Below are positions 16,309 through 25,886 of a stretch of DNA of 64,000 nucleotides, piece after piece. A program made the position numbers and the translations under genes. Every line of letters begins with the position of its first letter. The stretch's first letter is position 1. The stretch comes from Frankiales bacterium (GTDB lineage: Bacteria; Actinomycetota; Actinomycetes; Mycobacteriales; Jatrophihabitantaceae), in NCBI GenBank assembly GCA_025966315.1, contig JAOPUZ010000048.1, positions 1-64,000 on the forward strand, read 5' to 3'. The notes beneath the pieces are model-generated. The model was given only the letters and a program-made list of their open reading frames with translations, searched no databases and was not told where the DNA came from.

Positions 16309-17988
16309 GTGCTTCGGCTCGATGTCAATGTGTTCGACTACGTCATCCTGGCCATCTACTTCATCCTGGTCGTCGGCATCGGGGTGATGGCTCGACGCGC
16401 GATCGCCACCAGCGAGGATTTCCTGCTCTCCGGGCGTTCCCTGCCGGCCTGGGTTACCGGCTTGGCCTTCATCTCGGCGAATCTCGGTGCGATCGAGATC
16501 CTGGGGATGGCAGCCAACGGCGCCCAATACGGTTTGTCCACGGTGCACTTCTATTGGATCGGCGCCGTGCCGGCCATGATCTTCCTCGGCGTCGTGATGA
16601 TGCCGTTCTACTACGGTTCACGGGTACGCAGTGTGCCGGAGTTCCTGCTCCGCCGATTCAATCGCGAAACGCATTTGTTCAACGCTTTATCGTTCGCGCT
16701 GGCCGCCGTCCTGACCGCGGGCGTGAATCTCTACGCGCTGGCCCTGGTCATCAACGCCCTCATCGGCTGGCCCATCTGGGTTTCGGTGCTCTTGTCCGCC
16801 CTATTCGTGCTCGCCTACATTCTGCTCGGCGGCCTGTCGGGCGCGATCTACAACGAGGTTCTGCAATTTTTCGTCATCATCGCGGGACTGATTCCGTTGG
16901 TGATCATCGGACTTCACGAAGTCGGCGGTTACAGCGGACTGAAAGAGAAGGTGTCGCATACGGCCCTCGGCCCCAACTCGTTCGACACCTGGGGTGGTAC
17001 GAACGTCGGGCATTGGACGAACCCGCTGGGTGACTGGATCGGGATCGTCATGGGGCTCGGGTTCGTGCTGTCCTTCGGTTACTGGACGACCAACTTCGCC
17101 GAGGTGCAGCGTGCATTGTCGGCCAAAGACCTTTCCGCAGCTCAGCGAACTCCGCTGATCGGTTCGTTCCCGAAGATCTTCATCCCGGTCCTGACGATCA
17201 TTCCCGGGCTCATCGCGTTGGTCCTGATCCCGAACCTGGGCAAGGACAAGAACGTCACGTACAACGACGCCATCCCGCTGCTCATGAATCGGTTCCTGCC
17301 CAACGGCGCACTAGGCATTGCGCTGGCCGGACTGCTGGCCGCCTTCATGGCCGGCATGGCCGCCAACGTCAGTTCGTTCAACACCGTGTTCACCTATGAC
17401 ATCTGGCAGACATACATCGTCAAGGGACGACGCGACGGTTACTACCTGAAGGTCGGGCGGGTCGTCACGGTAGTGGGAATCGTCATCGGCATCGGCACGG
17501 CGTTCATCGCGTCGGGTTACAGCAACATCATGAATTACATCCAACTGCTGTTCTCATTCTTCAACGCACCATTGTTCGCGACCTTCATCATCGCGATGTT
17601 CTGGCGCCGCTCCACGCCTTGGGCCGGCCTGTACGGCTTGATCGCCGGGACCCTCGGCGCGGGTGTGATGCACTTTGCCGGCTATCACATCGCATACTTC
17701 TATCCCGGCGGGGTGTTCGACCCGACCCACGGCAAGATCAATGCGCAGATGCTCAATTTCTACGGTGCGATAACCGCCTTCGTGGCCGATGTCGTGGTCA
17801 CCGTAGTGGTCAGTCTGGTGACCAAGCCCAAACCGGTATCGGAGTTGGGCGGCCTCGTCTGGGGCATTCCGGATCCCAAGGCCCCCGATCCGCACACCGT
17901 CGCCAAGCCGGCCTGGTGGAACTCCCCCAAGCTGCTGGGTGGTACCTCGCTTGGCATCGTCATCGTGCTCTCGCTCATCTTCAACTGA
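16309..17988 (+). CDS. Sodium:solute symporter (SSS/SLC5 family)
   Basis: 559 residues with about 13-14 transmembrane helices of the LeuT-type SSS fold. The N-terminal SGRSLPAWVTGLAFISANLGA segment and LLAAFMAGMAANVSSFNTVFTYD are characteristic SSS motifs. Substrate is not predictable; the sugar/SGLT-like branch seems closest. GTG at 16309 has CGGAGG seven bases upstream; longer in-frame starts lack one. Followed 23 bp later by a small membrane protein and then a UspA gene, forming a three-gene operon. Confidence 0.92.
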   Translation: MLRLDVNVFDYVILAIYFILVVGIGVMARRAIATSEDFLLSGRSLPAWVTGLAFISANLGAIEILGMAANGAQYGLSTVHFYWIGAVPAMIFLGVVMMPFYYGSRVRSVPEFLLRRFNRETHLFNALSFALAAVLTAGVNLYALALVINALIGWPIWVSVLLSALFVLAYILLGGLSGAIYNEVLQFFVIIAGLIPLVIIGLHEVGGYSGLKEKVSHTALGPNSFDTWGGTNVGHWTNPLGDWIGIVMGLGFVLSFGYWTTNFAEVQRALSAKDLSAAQRTPLIGSFPKIFIPVLTIIPGLIALVLIPNLGKDKNVTYNDAIPLLMNRFLPNGALGIALAGLLAAFMAGMAANVSSFNTVFTYDIWQTYIVKGRRDGYYLKVGRVVTVVGIVIGIGTAFIASGYSNIMNYIQLLFSFFNAPLFATFIIAMFWRRSTPWAGLYGLIAGTLGAGVMHFAGYHIAYFYPGGVFDPTHGKINAQMLNFYGAITAFVADVVVTVVVSLVTKPKPVSELGGLVWGIPDPKAPDPHTVAKPAWWNSPKLLGGTSLGIVIVLSLIFN

Positions 17989-18011
17989 TTCCATTTGCAC
18001 GGGAGGTACTC

Positions 18012-18308
18012 GTGACCAACGTTTCCCCGAACCCAGCGGACGAGCCGAAATCGGCCGCGGCCAGGCTGTTCGACATCCGGCTACTCATCGGGGCCCTGTT
18101 CACCTTGTACGGGGTAATGCTCACGGTGGCCGGCTTCTTCACCAGCGACGCGCAACGAGCCAAGGCCAGCAACATCAATATCAACCTGTGGCTGGGCATC
18201 GGCATGTTGATCCTGGGATTGCTTTTCCTGTTGTGGCAGCGACTGAATCCGCTCCGCATCGAGCCGAGCGCCGACGACGCCAGGCCGCCGAACCCGGGGG
18301 GCCACTGA
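18012..18308 (+). CDS. Small two-helix membrane protein (symporter-associated)
   Basis: 98 residues with two transmembrane helices (about residues 22-42 and 58-78) between polar ends. The family is not named, but small membrane proteins of this kind recur after SSS transporter genes in actinobacteria, so an accessory subunit role is plausible (inference). GTG at 18012 lies behind GGGAGGTAC. Its stop overlaps the start of the following uspA-like gene by one base (TGATG). Confidence 0.7.
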   Translation: MTNVSPNPADEPKSAAARLFDIRLLIGALFTLYGVMLTVAGFFTSDAQRAKASNININLWLGIGMLILGLLFLLWQRLNPLRIEPSADDARPPNPGGH

Positions 18309-18751
18309 TGTCCGCAGCCGATCCGCCGGTCATCGTGGTCGGGGTCGACGGTTCGGATTCCAGCCGAGGTGCCATGCGCTGGGCCGCCCATCAGGCGAAA
18401 TTGACCGGCTCACAGTTGCGCGCGGTGGCCAGCTGGCGTTGGCCGAACTACATCACCCGGATACCGCCCGGCGTCGACCTGCAAGCCGAGACCGAACGCA
18501 TGCTGGGCGAGGTGGTGACGTCCGAGTTGACCGGCTACCCGACGGTGCCGGTCAGCCAGGTCGTCATCGACGGACCAGCCGGCCCGGCGCTGCTCGCGCA
18601 TGCCGGCGACGCCAGCCTGCTGGTCGTCGGCGCCCAGGGCCGAGCCGCGTATCCGGGAATGCTGATCGGATCGGTGGCTGAATACTGCGTGCGATTCGGG
18701 CATTGCCCGGTCGTGGTGGTTCGCGATCCCGCCAAGTTGGGCGTGAGCTGA
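18308..18751 (+). CDS. Universal stress protein (UspA family)
   Basis: 147 residues with the Usp fold. It starts IVVGVDGSDSS and has the ATP-binding signature G-x2-G-x9-G-S (GAQGRAAYPGMLIGS), so it is probably the ATP-binding class. ATG at 18308 overlaps the preceding stop. Coupling to a symporter and its small partner suggests regulation of that transporter or a shared stress response. Confidence 0.92.
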   Translation: MSAADPPVIVVGVDGSDSSRGAMRWAAHQAKLTGSQLRAVASWRWPNYITRIPPGVDLQAETERMLGEVVTSELTGYPTVPVSQVVIDGPAGPALLAHAGDASLLVVGAQGRAAYPGMLIGSVAEYCVRFGHCPVVVVRDPAKLGVS

Positions 18752-19161
18752 GGTTGTTGCCCATTGGCAGCGACAACGCGTACGTTCGAAAGCGAAGCAC
18801 CGCAACAGGCTCAGACCAGTAGCCAACGATCGATGTGATCGGAGGCTTCATGGTTTCGGCATTGGCGTTGAACGCACACTCAAGGCCGCGTCCGATGACT
18901 CGCGCACCGCGGTCCTGGCCCAGCAGATCCTCGATGAACTCGGCTGCTACCGACAATGCGGACGGCGCCCATCACATCAGCGGCGTGCTGTGCCAGACCC
19001 CTACCTGCATTGCCGGCGCCACCAGGTTGCCGGCACTAGCCGGACGGTCGCCACGAATGCGGCGTCCATGGCCGGCGTGCTGAAGAACCAGCCGTATCCC
19101 GCGGGCTGACCAACCGGATCAGCCTTTGTCAATGCACAACCTTATTTCGAAGGAGAAAGTC
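18752..19161 (+). other. 410-bp gap with possible gene remnant
   Basis: No convincing intact gene. One plus-strand frame around 18855-18945 has coding-like composition (LKAASDDSRTAVLAQQILDELG) and another coding-like stretch ends at a stop near 19108, but no start or ribosome site joins them and no family is recognised. It may be a decayed small gene upstream of csbD. The csbD promoter should lie in its 3' part. Confidence 0.35.
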
Positions 19162-19335
19162 ATGGGACTCGACGACAAGATCGACAACAAGGCGGACGAC
19201 GTGGCCGGCAAGCTCAAGGAACACGCCGGCAAGGCGACCGGCGATGAGAAGCTGGAAAACGAAGGCAAGGCCGACCAGATCAAGTCGGACGTGAAGCAGG
19301 CCGGCGAGAAGGTGAAGGACGCCTTCAAGCACTGA
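19162..19335 (+). CDS. CsbD-family small stress protein
   Basis: 57 residues, highly charged, with the CsbD pattern GLDDKIDNKADDVAGKLKEH followed by K/E/D-rich amphipathic helix. CsbD-like proteins are induced by general stress and are of unknown mechanism. ATG at 19162 follows GAAGGAG at ideal spacing. Confidence 0.9.
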   Translation: MGLDDKIDNKADDVAGKLKEHAGKATGDEKLENEGKADQIKSDVKQAGEKVKDAFKH

Positions 19336-19418
19336 GTCCGCAGATGGTTCGGCGACTGGGTCAAAAGCCGCGCTGAAGCGTCATGACCTTGCTCGAACCG
19401 AGTACCCGTACCAGCCGA

Positions 19419-20198
19419 TCAGACCAGCTCGATGGCATCAGCGATGGAATCGAGCACCCGATTCGGCCGGTACGGGTACTTTTCTATGTCAGCTCGACGG
19501 GTGGAGCCGGTGAGCACCAGGATCGTCTCGAGTCCGGCCTCGATGCCGGCGACGACGTCGGTGTCCATCCGATCGCCGATCATCATGGTGGATTCGGAGT
19601 GTGCCTCGATGCGATTGAGCGCGCTGCGGAACATCATCGGGTTGGGCTTGCCGACGAAGTAGGGCACCCGGCCGGTCGCCCGGGTGATCAGCGCGGCGAC
19701 CGATCCGGTGGCCGGCAGCGGGCCGTCGGCCGATGGACCGGTGGCGTCGGGATTGGTGGCGATGAACCGGGCGCCGGCCTCGATCAGCCGGATAGCAGCC
19801 GTGATGGCCTCGAAGGAATAGGTGCGGGTCTCCCCCAACACCACGTAATCCGGATTGCGATCCGTGAGGATATAACCCACCTCGTGCAGGGCGGTCGTCA
19901 GGCCGGCTTCGCCGATGACGTAGGCCGACCCGTTGGGTAATTGGCTCTTGAGGAAGTCTGCCGTCGCCAAGGCCGACGTCCAGATCGCCTCTTCCGGCAC
20001 AATCAATCCTGATTGGGCCAACCGCGCGGCCAGATCTCGCGGCGTGTAGATCGAATTGTTGGTCAGTACCAGGAACCGGCGTTCTCGATCGACGAGGCGT
20101 TGCAGAAATTCCGCGGCGCCCGGCAGAGCCTCGTCCTCGTGCACCAGGACCCCGTCCATGTCGGTCAACCAGCAAGCTGCCGGCTGGCGATCGGTCAC
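19419..20198 (-). CDS. HAD-IIA family sugar-phosphatase-like hydrolase (NagD-like)
   Basis: 259 residues. HAD motifs are present: DMDGVLVHE (I), LTNNS (II), the Lys of GKPNP (III) and GDRMDTD (IV), with the C2 cap between II and III as in NagD/PGP phosphatases. It dephosphorylates small phosphometabolites; the substrate is not predictable. GTG at 20198 overlaps the stop of the upstream CDF transporter gene by four bases (GTGA), so the two are coupled. Confidence 0.9.
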   Translation of the reverse strand: MTDRQPAACWLTDMDGVLVHEDEALPGAAEFLQRLVDRERRFLVLTNNSIYTPRDLAARLAQSGLIVPEEAIWTSALATADFLKSQLPNGSAYVIGEAGLTTALHEVGYILTDRNPDYVVLGETRTYSFEAITAAIRLIEAGARFIATNPDATGPSADGPLPATGSVAALITRATGRVPYFVGKPNPMMFRSALNRIEAHSESTMMIGDRMDTDVVAGIEAGLETILVLTGSTRRADIEKYPYRPNRVLDSIADAIELV

Positions 20199-21283
20199 GA
20201 CGGCACGTCGCCTTTCGGGGACGCGCTGGTTCGGGTACGCGACCCGTCCTCCGGTTCGTCGGCCAATACCCGTCCGTAGCGGCGAAGGACCCGGTCGCGC
20301 ATTGCCGGATCCGATCGTGGCACAGGCTGGATGAAGATCTCGGACAGCAGCGGGAATTGTTCGGACAGTTCGATGTCCATTCGTGCGCAGGCTTTTTCCA
20401 ATTCGGCCGCCGTGTACGAATCGACGAAGTCCACCCGCGCGCAGAGCAGCACCTGATCGGTGCCGACCATCATGGTCAGCACGTCGACCACATCGGTTAC
20501 TTCCGGCTGTGTTTCCAGCCAACTGGACAAGGTTCGCAGAAAGCGCGGGTCAGCCTGCTTGCCGATTAACAGCGACTTGCAGGTTTGAGCCAGCAGGAAC
20601 GCCGCCACGACCAACAGCAGGCCGATACACAGTGACGCCCCGCCGTCCCATACCGAGGAACCCGTCAGCTGATGCAAACCGACCCCGAGAGCGGCGATGA
20701 CCAAGCCAATGAGTGCGGCCGAGTCCTCGAGGAACACGCTCTTGACGGTGGGATCGTCCGGATCGCGCAAGTAGGAACGCACCGAACGCCGACCCCGGCG
20801 GGCTGCTCGGGTGGCCTGTTTCGTCGCCTGCCGGAACGAAGCGCCTTCCAACACCAGGCCAATGGCCAGCACCGGGTAATTGATCCAGATCAGGCGGCTG
20901 GACTCATGACCGGAGACGATCGTGTGCACGCCCTGATAGATCGAAAAGGCCGCGCCGGAAACGAGAATCGTGACCGCGGCCAGCAGCGACCAGAAGTACC
21001 GCTCCTTGCCGTAGCCGAACGGGTGGATGCGGTCGGCGGGCCGATCCGATCGCCGCAGCGCGGTCAGCAACAGCAGCTCGGTCGAGGCGTCACCGACCGA
21101 GTGCGCGGCTTCGGACAGCAGCGCGGCGGAGCCGGTTATCAGGCCGGCGGCCAGCTTGAGAACGCCGATCCCCACGTTGGCCGCGAGCGCGACCAGGACC
21201 GTCGTGGTGCTTTCGTCCGCGCCGGATTCCGCCGCGCCTGGTGAGCGGTCCGGCTGCGCGTCCTCGGATGCGGTGGCGGTCAT
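20195..21283 (-). CDS. Cation diffusion facilitator (CDF) transporter
   Basis: 362 residues with six transmembrane helices and a C-terminal cytoplasmic domain. TM2 carries the metal motif H-x-x-x-D ([13 protein letters not shown]). In TM5 the usual H-x-x-x-D is replaced by EDSAALIG, as in the SLC30A9-like branch, so a classical zinc-efflux role is less certain. ATG at 21283 is used; GTG at 21292 is equally possible. It is divergent from zur with a Zur box in between. Confidence 0.88.
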   Translation of the reverse strand: MTATASEDAQPDRSPGAAESGADESTTTVLVALAANVGIGVLKLAAGLITGSAALLSEAAHSVGDASTELLLLTALRRSDRPADRIHPFGYGKERYFWSLLAAVTILVSGAAFSIYQGVHTIVSGHESSRLIWINYPVLAIGLVLEGASFRQATKQATRAARRGRRSVRSYLRDPDDPTVKSVFLEDSAALIGLVIAALGVGLHQLTGSSVWDGGASLCIGLLLVVAAFLLAQTCKSLLIGKQADPRFLRTLSSWLETQPEVTDVVDVLTMMVGTDQVLLCARVDFVDSYTAAELEKACARMDIELSEQFPLLSEIFIQPVPRSDPAMRDRVLRRYGRVLADEPEDGSRTRTSASPKGDVPS

Positions 21284-21400
21284 CGGCTCCACGGTACGGG
21301 CTGGCGACCGACCGGTGGCGCAGCAGTTGAGGTGTTGTCTCGAACATGCGTCCGAACGCGCCGATGCGTACCTGGGAGTGACCGCGCCGGGGATCTATAC

Positions 21401-21415
21401 TGGTAATCATTATCA
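21401..21415. promoter_or_regulatory. Zur box
   Basis: TGGTAATCATTATCA is a near-perfect 7-1-7 palindrome matching the actinobacterial Zur operator pattern (TGA.AATGATT.TCA type). It lies 52 bp upstream of the zur ATG and 118 bp from the CDF start, so it could autoregulate zur and possibly control the CDF gene. Confidence 0.8.
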
Positions 21416-21466
21416 GTCACGCCGGTCGGCGGGGACGGGCAACGACAGCGAAGGGAAGCAACCCCG

Positions 21467-21883
21467 ATGGACGCGGTCCGGAACGGCAAGAAGCGGCTGC
21501 GAAGCACCCGGCAGGGCGGCCTGGTCCGGGATCAACTGGCGCTGGGCGAGGCGTTTCGCAGTGCCCAGACGGTATTTTCCGAGTTACGCGCGCAAGGCGA
21601 GGTGATCGGACTTTCCACGGTGTACCGACACCTGCAGTCCCTGGTCGACGCCGGCGAGGCGGACACGTTGCAGACCGTCGATGGCGAGGCGCTGTACCGG
21701 CTCTGCGGCCAGACGGCACGCCACCACCACCATCTGGTCTGCCGCCAGTGCGGCCGGACCGAAGAGATCGAAGGACGCGGCGTCGAGCGCTGGGCCGAAC
21801 AGATGGCCGCGTTGCACGGCTTCACCGACGTCGACCACACGGTCGAGCTTATGGGGCGTTGTGCGGAGTGCATCGCCCGTTAG
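21467..21883 (+). CDS. zur: Fur-family zinc uptake regulator Zur
   Basis: 138 residues. It has the Fur winged helix (STVYRHLQSLVDAGEADTL), the metal-site run HHHHLVCRQCG, and the structural C-x2-C pair at the C-terminus (CAEC). The EIEGRGVERWAEQMAALHGF segment closely resembles Streptomyces Zur. Zn-loaded Zur represses zinc uptake genes. ATG at 21467. The stop overlaps that of the convergent DoxX-like gene by a few bases. Confidence 0.93.
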   Translation: MDAVRNGKKRLRSTRQGGLVRDQLALGEAFRSAQTVFSELRAQGEVIGLSTVYRHLQSLVDAGEADTLQTVDGEALYRLCGQTARHHHHLVCRQCGRTEEIEGRGVERWAEQMAALHGFTDVDHTVELMGRCAECIAR

Positions 21884-22362
21884 ACCTTCTTGGCGCGTGC
21901 TTTCTTAGCCTTCCTGGCCGCCTTCTTGTGCTTGCGGTGGCCGTCCGGGCTGAGCACGCCGTCGATGAGCAGTCCGGCGCCGATCGCGAACATCCAGACG
22001 TCCTTCGAAATGGCGATACCGGCCTGCGTCGGGCGCGGGTCGCCCGGCTTGTGCATGGCCGGCGTCCGCCAGTACATCCCAAGCAGCGAGCCCGAGAATC
22101 CGAGTAGACCGGCGGCGGCGACCTTCGGCCCCACCACGGGAGCCAGCAACGCGCCGCCCAGGCCGACTTCACTGATAGCGACCGCCTTGAGGAAGGTCTT
22201 GGGCCCGATCCGATCCAGGACCGGGTACGCCCCGGCCGCGAGGCCGTGTACGCCTTTCGCCGTCGCCTCGTCACCGGACAACTTTGCGATTCCGGAATTG
22301 AGGATGTAGGCGCCGGACGCGATCCGCCCTGGTGCTCGGCGCAGTTTCTTCGACATTCCCAT
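21880..22362 (-). CDS. DoxX-like membrane protein
   Basis: 160 residues with about four hydrophobic segments (GRIASGAYILNSGIAKL start) typical of the DoxX/terminal quinol-oxidase-subunit-like superfamily, and an exceptionally Lys/Ala-rich C-terminus. The function is unknown. ATG at 22362 has GGAGGTGG seven bases upstream; in-frame starts further upstream lack one. Convergent and overlapping with zur. Confidence 0.78.
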   Translation of the reverse strand: MGMSKKLRRAPGRIASGAYILNSGIAKLSGDEATAKGVHGLAAGAYPVLDRIGPKTFLKAVAISEVGLGGALLAPVVGPKVAAAGLLGFSGSLLGMYWRTPAMHKPGDPRPTQAGIAISKDVWMFAIGAGLLIDGVLSPDGHRKHKKAARKAKKARAKKV

Positions 22363-22601
22363 CTGAGGCCACCTCCGCGTGTCCGCGTGCATTGTCGAGC
22401 CTGACGCTAGTCCCTCGGTACCAAACCCGGTCAAGAAGTCGAAAGCGCCCCACGTTTATCGTCGCGGCGGCTCGCGCGAGGGACAATTTGCCCCCCGAAT
22501 GTTGCCTTTTTATCCCTCACCAGCACGCGCCCTGGTCGCTATATTGATGTCAGTTGCCATGGTCGGCAACGGCGGTGTGGGCGGAAGGACGTTTTGAGGG
22601 C

Positions 22602-23045
22602 ATGTCTACCGGAACAGTGTTGCGTTTCGATGTCGAACGAGGCTACGGCTTCATCGCGCCTGACGATGGCGGCGACGACGTGTTCGTGCACGCGCGCGAA
22701 CTGGGTGAACGCAAGGACATCACGTGCGGCACTCGCGTCAGCTTTACGTCTACGGACGGGGCCAAGGGCCCGAAGGCATTCTCGGTCGAGGTTCTCGGGG
22801 GTCCGCTGCGCAGTCTCAGCAGTCCCAGCCGTCCCGCCGAAGTGACCCGCCCGCGCAGCCCAGAAGACCGTGCGGTCAGTCCGGACGACGGCGAACTGTG
22901 CGAAGTCCTCACCGAAGAGGAGTACTCGCGCGAAATCACCGACGTGCTGTTGTCGGTAATTCCGGAATGCACCGCGGCGCAAATCGTCGAAGTCCGGACC
23001 CGACTCACTCGCCTCGCTCGTCCTCGCGGCTGGCTCGACGCCTGA
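22602..23045 (+). CDS. Cold-shock-domain protein with C-terminal extension
   Basis: 147 residues. Residues 1-66 are a cold-shock domain with both RNA-binding motifs (YGFIAP, RNP1-like; DVFVH, RNP2-like). An 80-residue tail follows, with a Ser/Pro-rich linker and an acidic helical end. Canonical CspA is only about 67 residues, and such a protein lies at 37.3 kb. Actinobacteria commonly carry a longer CSD protein of this type. ATG at 22602 follows GAGGGC. Confidence 0.9.
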   Translation: MSTGTVLRFDVERGYGFIAPDDGGDDVFVHARELGERKDITCGTRVSFTSTDGAKGPKAFSVEVLGGPLRSLSSPSRPAEVTRPRSPEDRAVSPDDGELCEVLTEEEYSREITDVLLSVIPECTAAQIVEVRTRLTRLARPRGWLDA

Positions 23046-23076
23046 GTCCGGGCCGGCCAATTCGGCCGTCGAATAG

Positions 23077-24633
23077 TTAGTCGAACGTCAGCGTCGCCGT
23101 CCGTCTCGGAATCAGCCAGACCGCGACGAACATTGCGATGGTGAGCAGCAACAGGCCCCAGAAAACCTCGTGCGTGGCCAGGTACAGACTGTGCCTGATG
23201 TATTCGGATACTTCCGAATGTCGGTCACTGCTTCGCCGCAGCACCAAGGTCGTGCCATCCGCGGACGCCGGAAGCTGGCTACGCAGGTTGCTCGGCGGAT
23301 GGGCGAACCGACGGCCCAGCTCCGCGTTGGCGATCGCCCCGAAGAGTGCCGCACCAAGCGCACTGCCACCGGCACGGAAGAACATATTGGCCCCGGTTAC
23401 CACGCCGCGGCGCTCCCAGCCGACCACCGACTGAACCGCGATGAGCGTCGGGCTGGCCACGAACCCCATGCCCAGGCCGATGACGAAACAGCACCCGGCG
23501 ACCTGATAGAGGTGACTGCGTTCCGGCACCATCACCCATAGCCAAGCACCGAGAACAGCCACCGCGGTACCGATCAAGGCAGTGTTACGGAACCCGATAC
23601 GGGTGTACACGCGGCCGGCGAAACTTGCCGTCAAGGGCCACGCGATCGTCAATGACGCGAGCGAGAAGCCGGCCACCAGGGGGCCGGTGCCGAGCACTCC
23701 CTGCGCCAGGGTAGGGACGTAGGAACTCAATCCGATCGTGATCGCGCCGACGCCCAGCGACACCAGGCTGCCGCCGATCAGGACGCGGCGCTGGAAGACC
23801 CACAACGGCAGGATCGGCTCGACGGCTTTGCGTTCGGCGAGCACGAAGGCCACGATCGCGACCGCGCCGACGGCGAAGATGAGCACGCTGGTGGGCGACC
23901 CCCAACCCCAGGTCACCCCGCCCTGCAACAACCCGACGATGAGCAGCGAACAGCCGGTGGTGAGCGTGACCGCGCCGAGGTAGTCGATGCGATGCGGCCG
24001 ATGGCTCACCTGCTCACGGAACTTGCGGATCAACGTCCACGCCGCGAAGGCGCCCAGCGGCAGGTTGATGAAGAAGATCCAGCGCCAGCTGACGTACTGG
24101 GAGAACAAGCCGCCCAGCGCCGGCCCGAGCACCGATGCGGCTGCCCAGACACCCGCGATGTAGCCCTGTACCTTGGCCCGTTCCTCGACGGTGTAGAGAT
24201 CGCCGACCATGGTCAGGCTGATCGGCTGCACCGCGCCGGCGCCCAGCCCCTGCAGACCCCGGAACAGGATCAGGCTGAGCATGTTCCAGGCCACCCCGCA
24301 GAGCACCGAGCCGAGCAGGAACAGCCCGATGCCGAACAGCATCACCGGCTTGCGGCCGATCATGTCGGAGAACTTTCCGTACAGCGGGACGCTGACCGCC
24401 TGGGTCAGCAGATAGATCGAGAAGAGCCAGGGGAACTGCGAGAAGCCGCCGAGGTCCGACACCACCGAGGGCACCGCCGTGGCGATGATGGTGGAATCCA
24501 ACGCGACCAAACCCACCGAAAGCATGATGGCGAGCAGGATCGGGCCGCGTTCGGAGCGCAGCCCGATTCCTTTGTAGGTGCGAACCGCACCGGCGGATCC
24601 CGATGGTTGCGCGCGGCCGACGGCCTTGGTCAA
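23077..24633 (-). CDS. MFS drug-export transporter, DHA2 (14-TMS) type
   Basis: 518 residues. Starts LVALDSTIIATAVPSV, with motif A (GKFSDMIGRKPV) and motif C-like GPALGGLF, as in EmrB/QacA antiporters. Likely a proton-coupled exporter of lipophilic compounds. Only a TTG at 24633 gives the full first helix without an upstream stop, so the start is uncertain. No regulator gene is adjacent. Confidence 0.9.
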   Translation of the reverse strand: MTKAVGRAQPSGSAGAVRTYKGIGLRSERGPILLAIMLSVGLVALDSTIIATAVPSVVSDLGGFSQFPWLFSIYLLTQAVSVPLYGKFSDMIGRKPVMLFGIGLFLLGSVLCGVAWNMLSLILFRGLQGLGAGAVQPISLTMVGDLYTVEERAKVQGYIAGVWAAASVLGPALGGLFSQYVSWRWIFFINLPLGAFAAWTLIRKFREQVSHRPHRIDYLGAVTLTTGCSLLIVGLLQGGVTWGWGSPTSVLIFAVGAVAIVAFVLAERKAVEPILPLWVFQRRVLIGGSLVSLGVGAITIGLSSYVPTLAQGVLGTGPLVAGFSLASLTIAWPLTASFAGRVYTRIGFRNTALIGTAVAVLGAWLWVMVPERSHLYQVAGCCFVIGLGMGFVASPTLIAVQSVVGWERRGVVTGANMFFRAGGSALGAALFGAIANAELGRRFAHPPSNLRSQLPASADGTTLVLRRSSDRHSEVSEYIRHSLYLATHEVFWGLLLLTIAMFVAVWLIPRRTATLTFD

Positions 24634-24799
24634 GACGTCACGACCGGACTATCGCCAGGATCGTCATGGCAATATTCAATCAGCTGGACCCCCGCCCAGG
24701 CGCTGCTCAGCCGGGTGACTGTGACCACTACTGTCGGAGCTACCGCCACCTGCAGGATCACACCGGCCATGGCCACACCGATTGATCGAAGGAGCATCC

Positions 24800-25300
24800 A
24801 TGACCTCCGCTCAAGTACTCCTCGACGGTTATGACCGCGTCCAGCAGGTCGTCCACAAGGCGGTGCAAGGACTGACCATCGACCAGCTCACCGCCCAGCT
24901 CGGGCCGGACGCCAACACCATCGCCTGGTTGACCTGGCACCTCACGCGGGTGCAGGACGATCATCTGGCCGAGGCCCGCGGGATCGAACAGGTCTGGACT
25001 GCGGCCGATTGGGCCGATCGGTTCCAGTTACCGTTCTTTGACTCGGCCACCGGCTACGGCCAGACCTCGGCCGAGGTCGCGGCGGTGCGGGTCAGCGCGG
25101 ACTTACTGCTCGGCTATTACGACGCCACCCACGACTCCAGCGTCGAGTATCTGCGCACGCTCACCGATGACGACCTGGCCGTCGTCATCGACACGGCGTG
25201 GGATCCGCCGGTGACCCTAGGCGTCCGGCTGATATCGGTGCTGTCCGACGACCTGCAGCACGCCGGCCAGGCCGCCTTCATCCGCGGGTTGGTGCTGTAG
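24800..25300 (+). CDS. DinB-like / mycothiol-dependent transferase family protein
   Basis: 166 residues, four-helix-bundle DinB/DUF664 type. The metal-binding histidines are recognisable in WLTWHLTRVQDDH and DDLQHAGQAAFIRG. Actinobacterial members are mycothiol S-transferases or maleylpyruvate-isomerase-like enzymes. ATG at 24800 has GAAGGAG eight bases upstream. A 21-bp segment spanning the 3' end (25278-25298) is duplicated at 25307-25327. Confidence 0.85.
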   Translation: MTSAQVLLDGYDRVQQVVHKAVQGLTIDQLTAQLGPDANTIAWLTWHLTRVQDDHLAEARGIEQVWTAADWADRFQLPFFDSATGYGQTSAEVAAVRVSADLLLGYYDATHDSSVEYLRTLTDDDLAVVIDTAWDPPVTLGVRLISVLSDDLQHAGQAAFIRGLVL

Positions 25301-25327
25301 CGGCCGTCATCCGCGGGTTGGTGCTGT
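25278..25327. repeat. 21-bp direct repeat at the end of the DinB-like gene
   Basis: The sequence starting TCATCCGCGGGTTGG is present at 25278-25298 (the gene's last codons) and again at 25307-25327. It looks like a recent short tandem duplication and leaves the reading frame intact because the first copy holds the stop. Confidence 0.85.
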
Positions 25328-25339
25328 GACGACGGTCGC

Positions 25340-25870
25340 TCAGGTGGTCACAGGTGCCGTGGCCAGGGCCGCGTTCTCGGCCCGGATGCGCACCGTCAAC
25401 AGCGCCGCGTTCGCCACCGTGAACACGATTGCGGTGATCCAGGCCGTCCCGACCAGCGGGAGCGCCAGCCCTTCGGCGACCACGGCCACGTAGTTCGGGT
25501 GCCGAAGCCCGCGGTAGGGGCCGCCACTCACCAGCGCAACGTCGGGCAGCACGACGATCTTGGTGTTCCACCGATTACCCAAAGTGGCGATGCACCACCA
25601 GCGCAAGGCCTGCGCGAGAAATACGATCACCAGCATCGGCCAACCCAGAACCGGCACGAAACTGCGATCGGCCAACCAGACCTCGAGCAGGCAGCCGGCC
25701 AGCAACCCGCTGTGCAGCAACACCATCACCGGGTAATGCCCCGAGCCGTACTCGATGCCGCCACGTTCGCGACTCCACGCCAGGTTGCGTTTGGACACCC
25801 GCAGCTCGGCCAACCGCTCCACGCCCACCGCGAGAATGAGCAGGGTGAACCAGTAGTGCATGGCACTCAC
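25340..25870 (-). CDS. ICMT-family methyltransferase (SrsB-like)
   Basis: 176 residues, integral membrane protein of the isoprenylcysteine carboxyl methyltransferase family, with the SAM-binding PYRGLRHPNYVAV motif near residue 120. In Streptomyces griseus the ICMT-like SrsB methylates alkylresorcinols made by the neighbouring type III PKS SrsA. The same PKS-then-ICMT order here, 16 bp apart, suggests methylation of a phenolic lipid. GTG at 25870. Confidence 0.86.
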   Translation of the reverse strand: MSAMHYWFTLLILAVGVERLAELRVSKRNLAWSRERGGIEYGSGHYPVMVLLHSGLLAGCLLEVWLADRSFVPVLGWPMLVIVFLAQALRWWCIATLGNRWNTKIVVLPDVALVSGGPYRGLRHPNYVAVVAEGLALPLVGTAWITAIVFTVANAALLTVRIRAENAALATAPVTT

Positions 25871-25886
25871 CGTAGCGGCGCAAACG

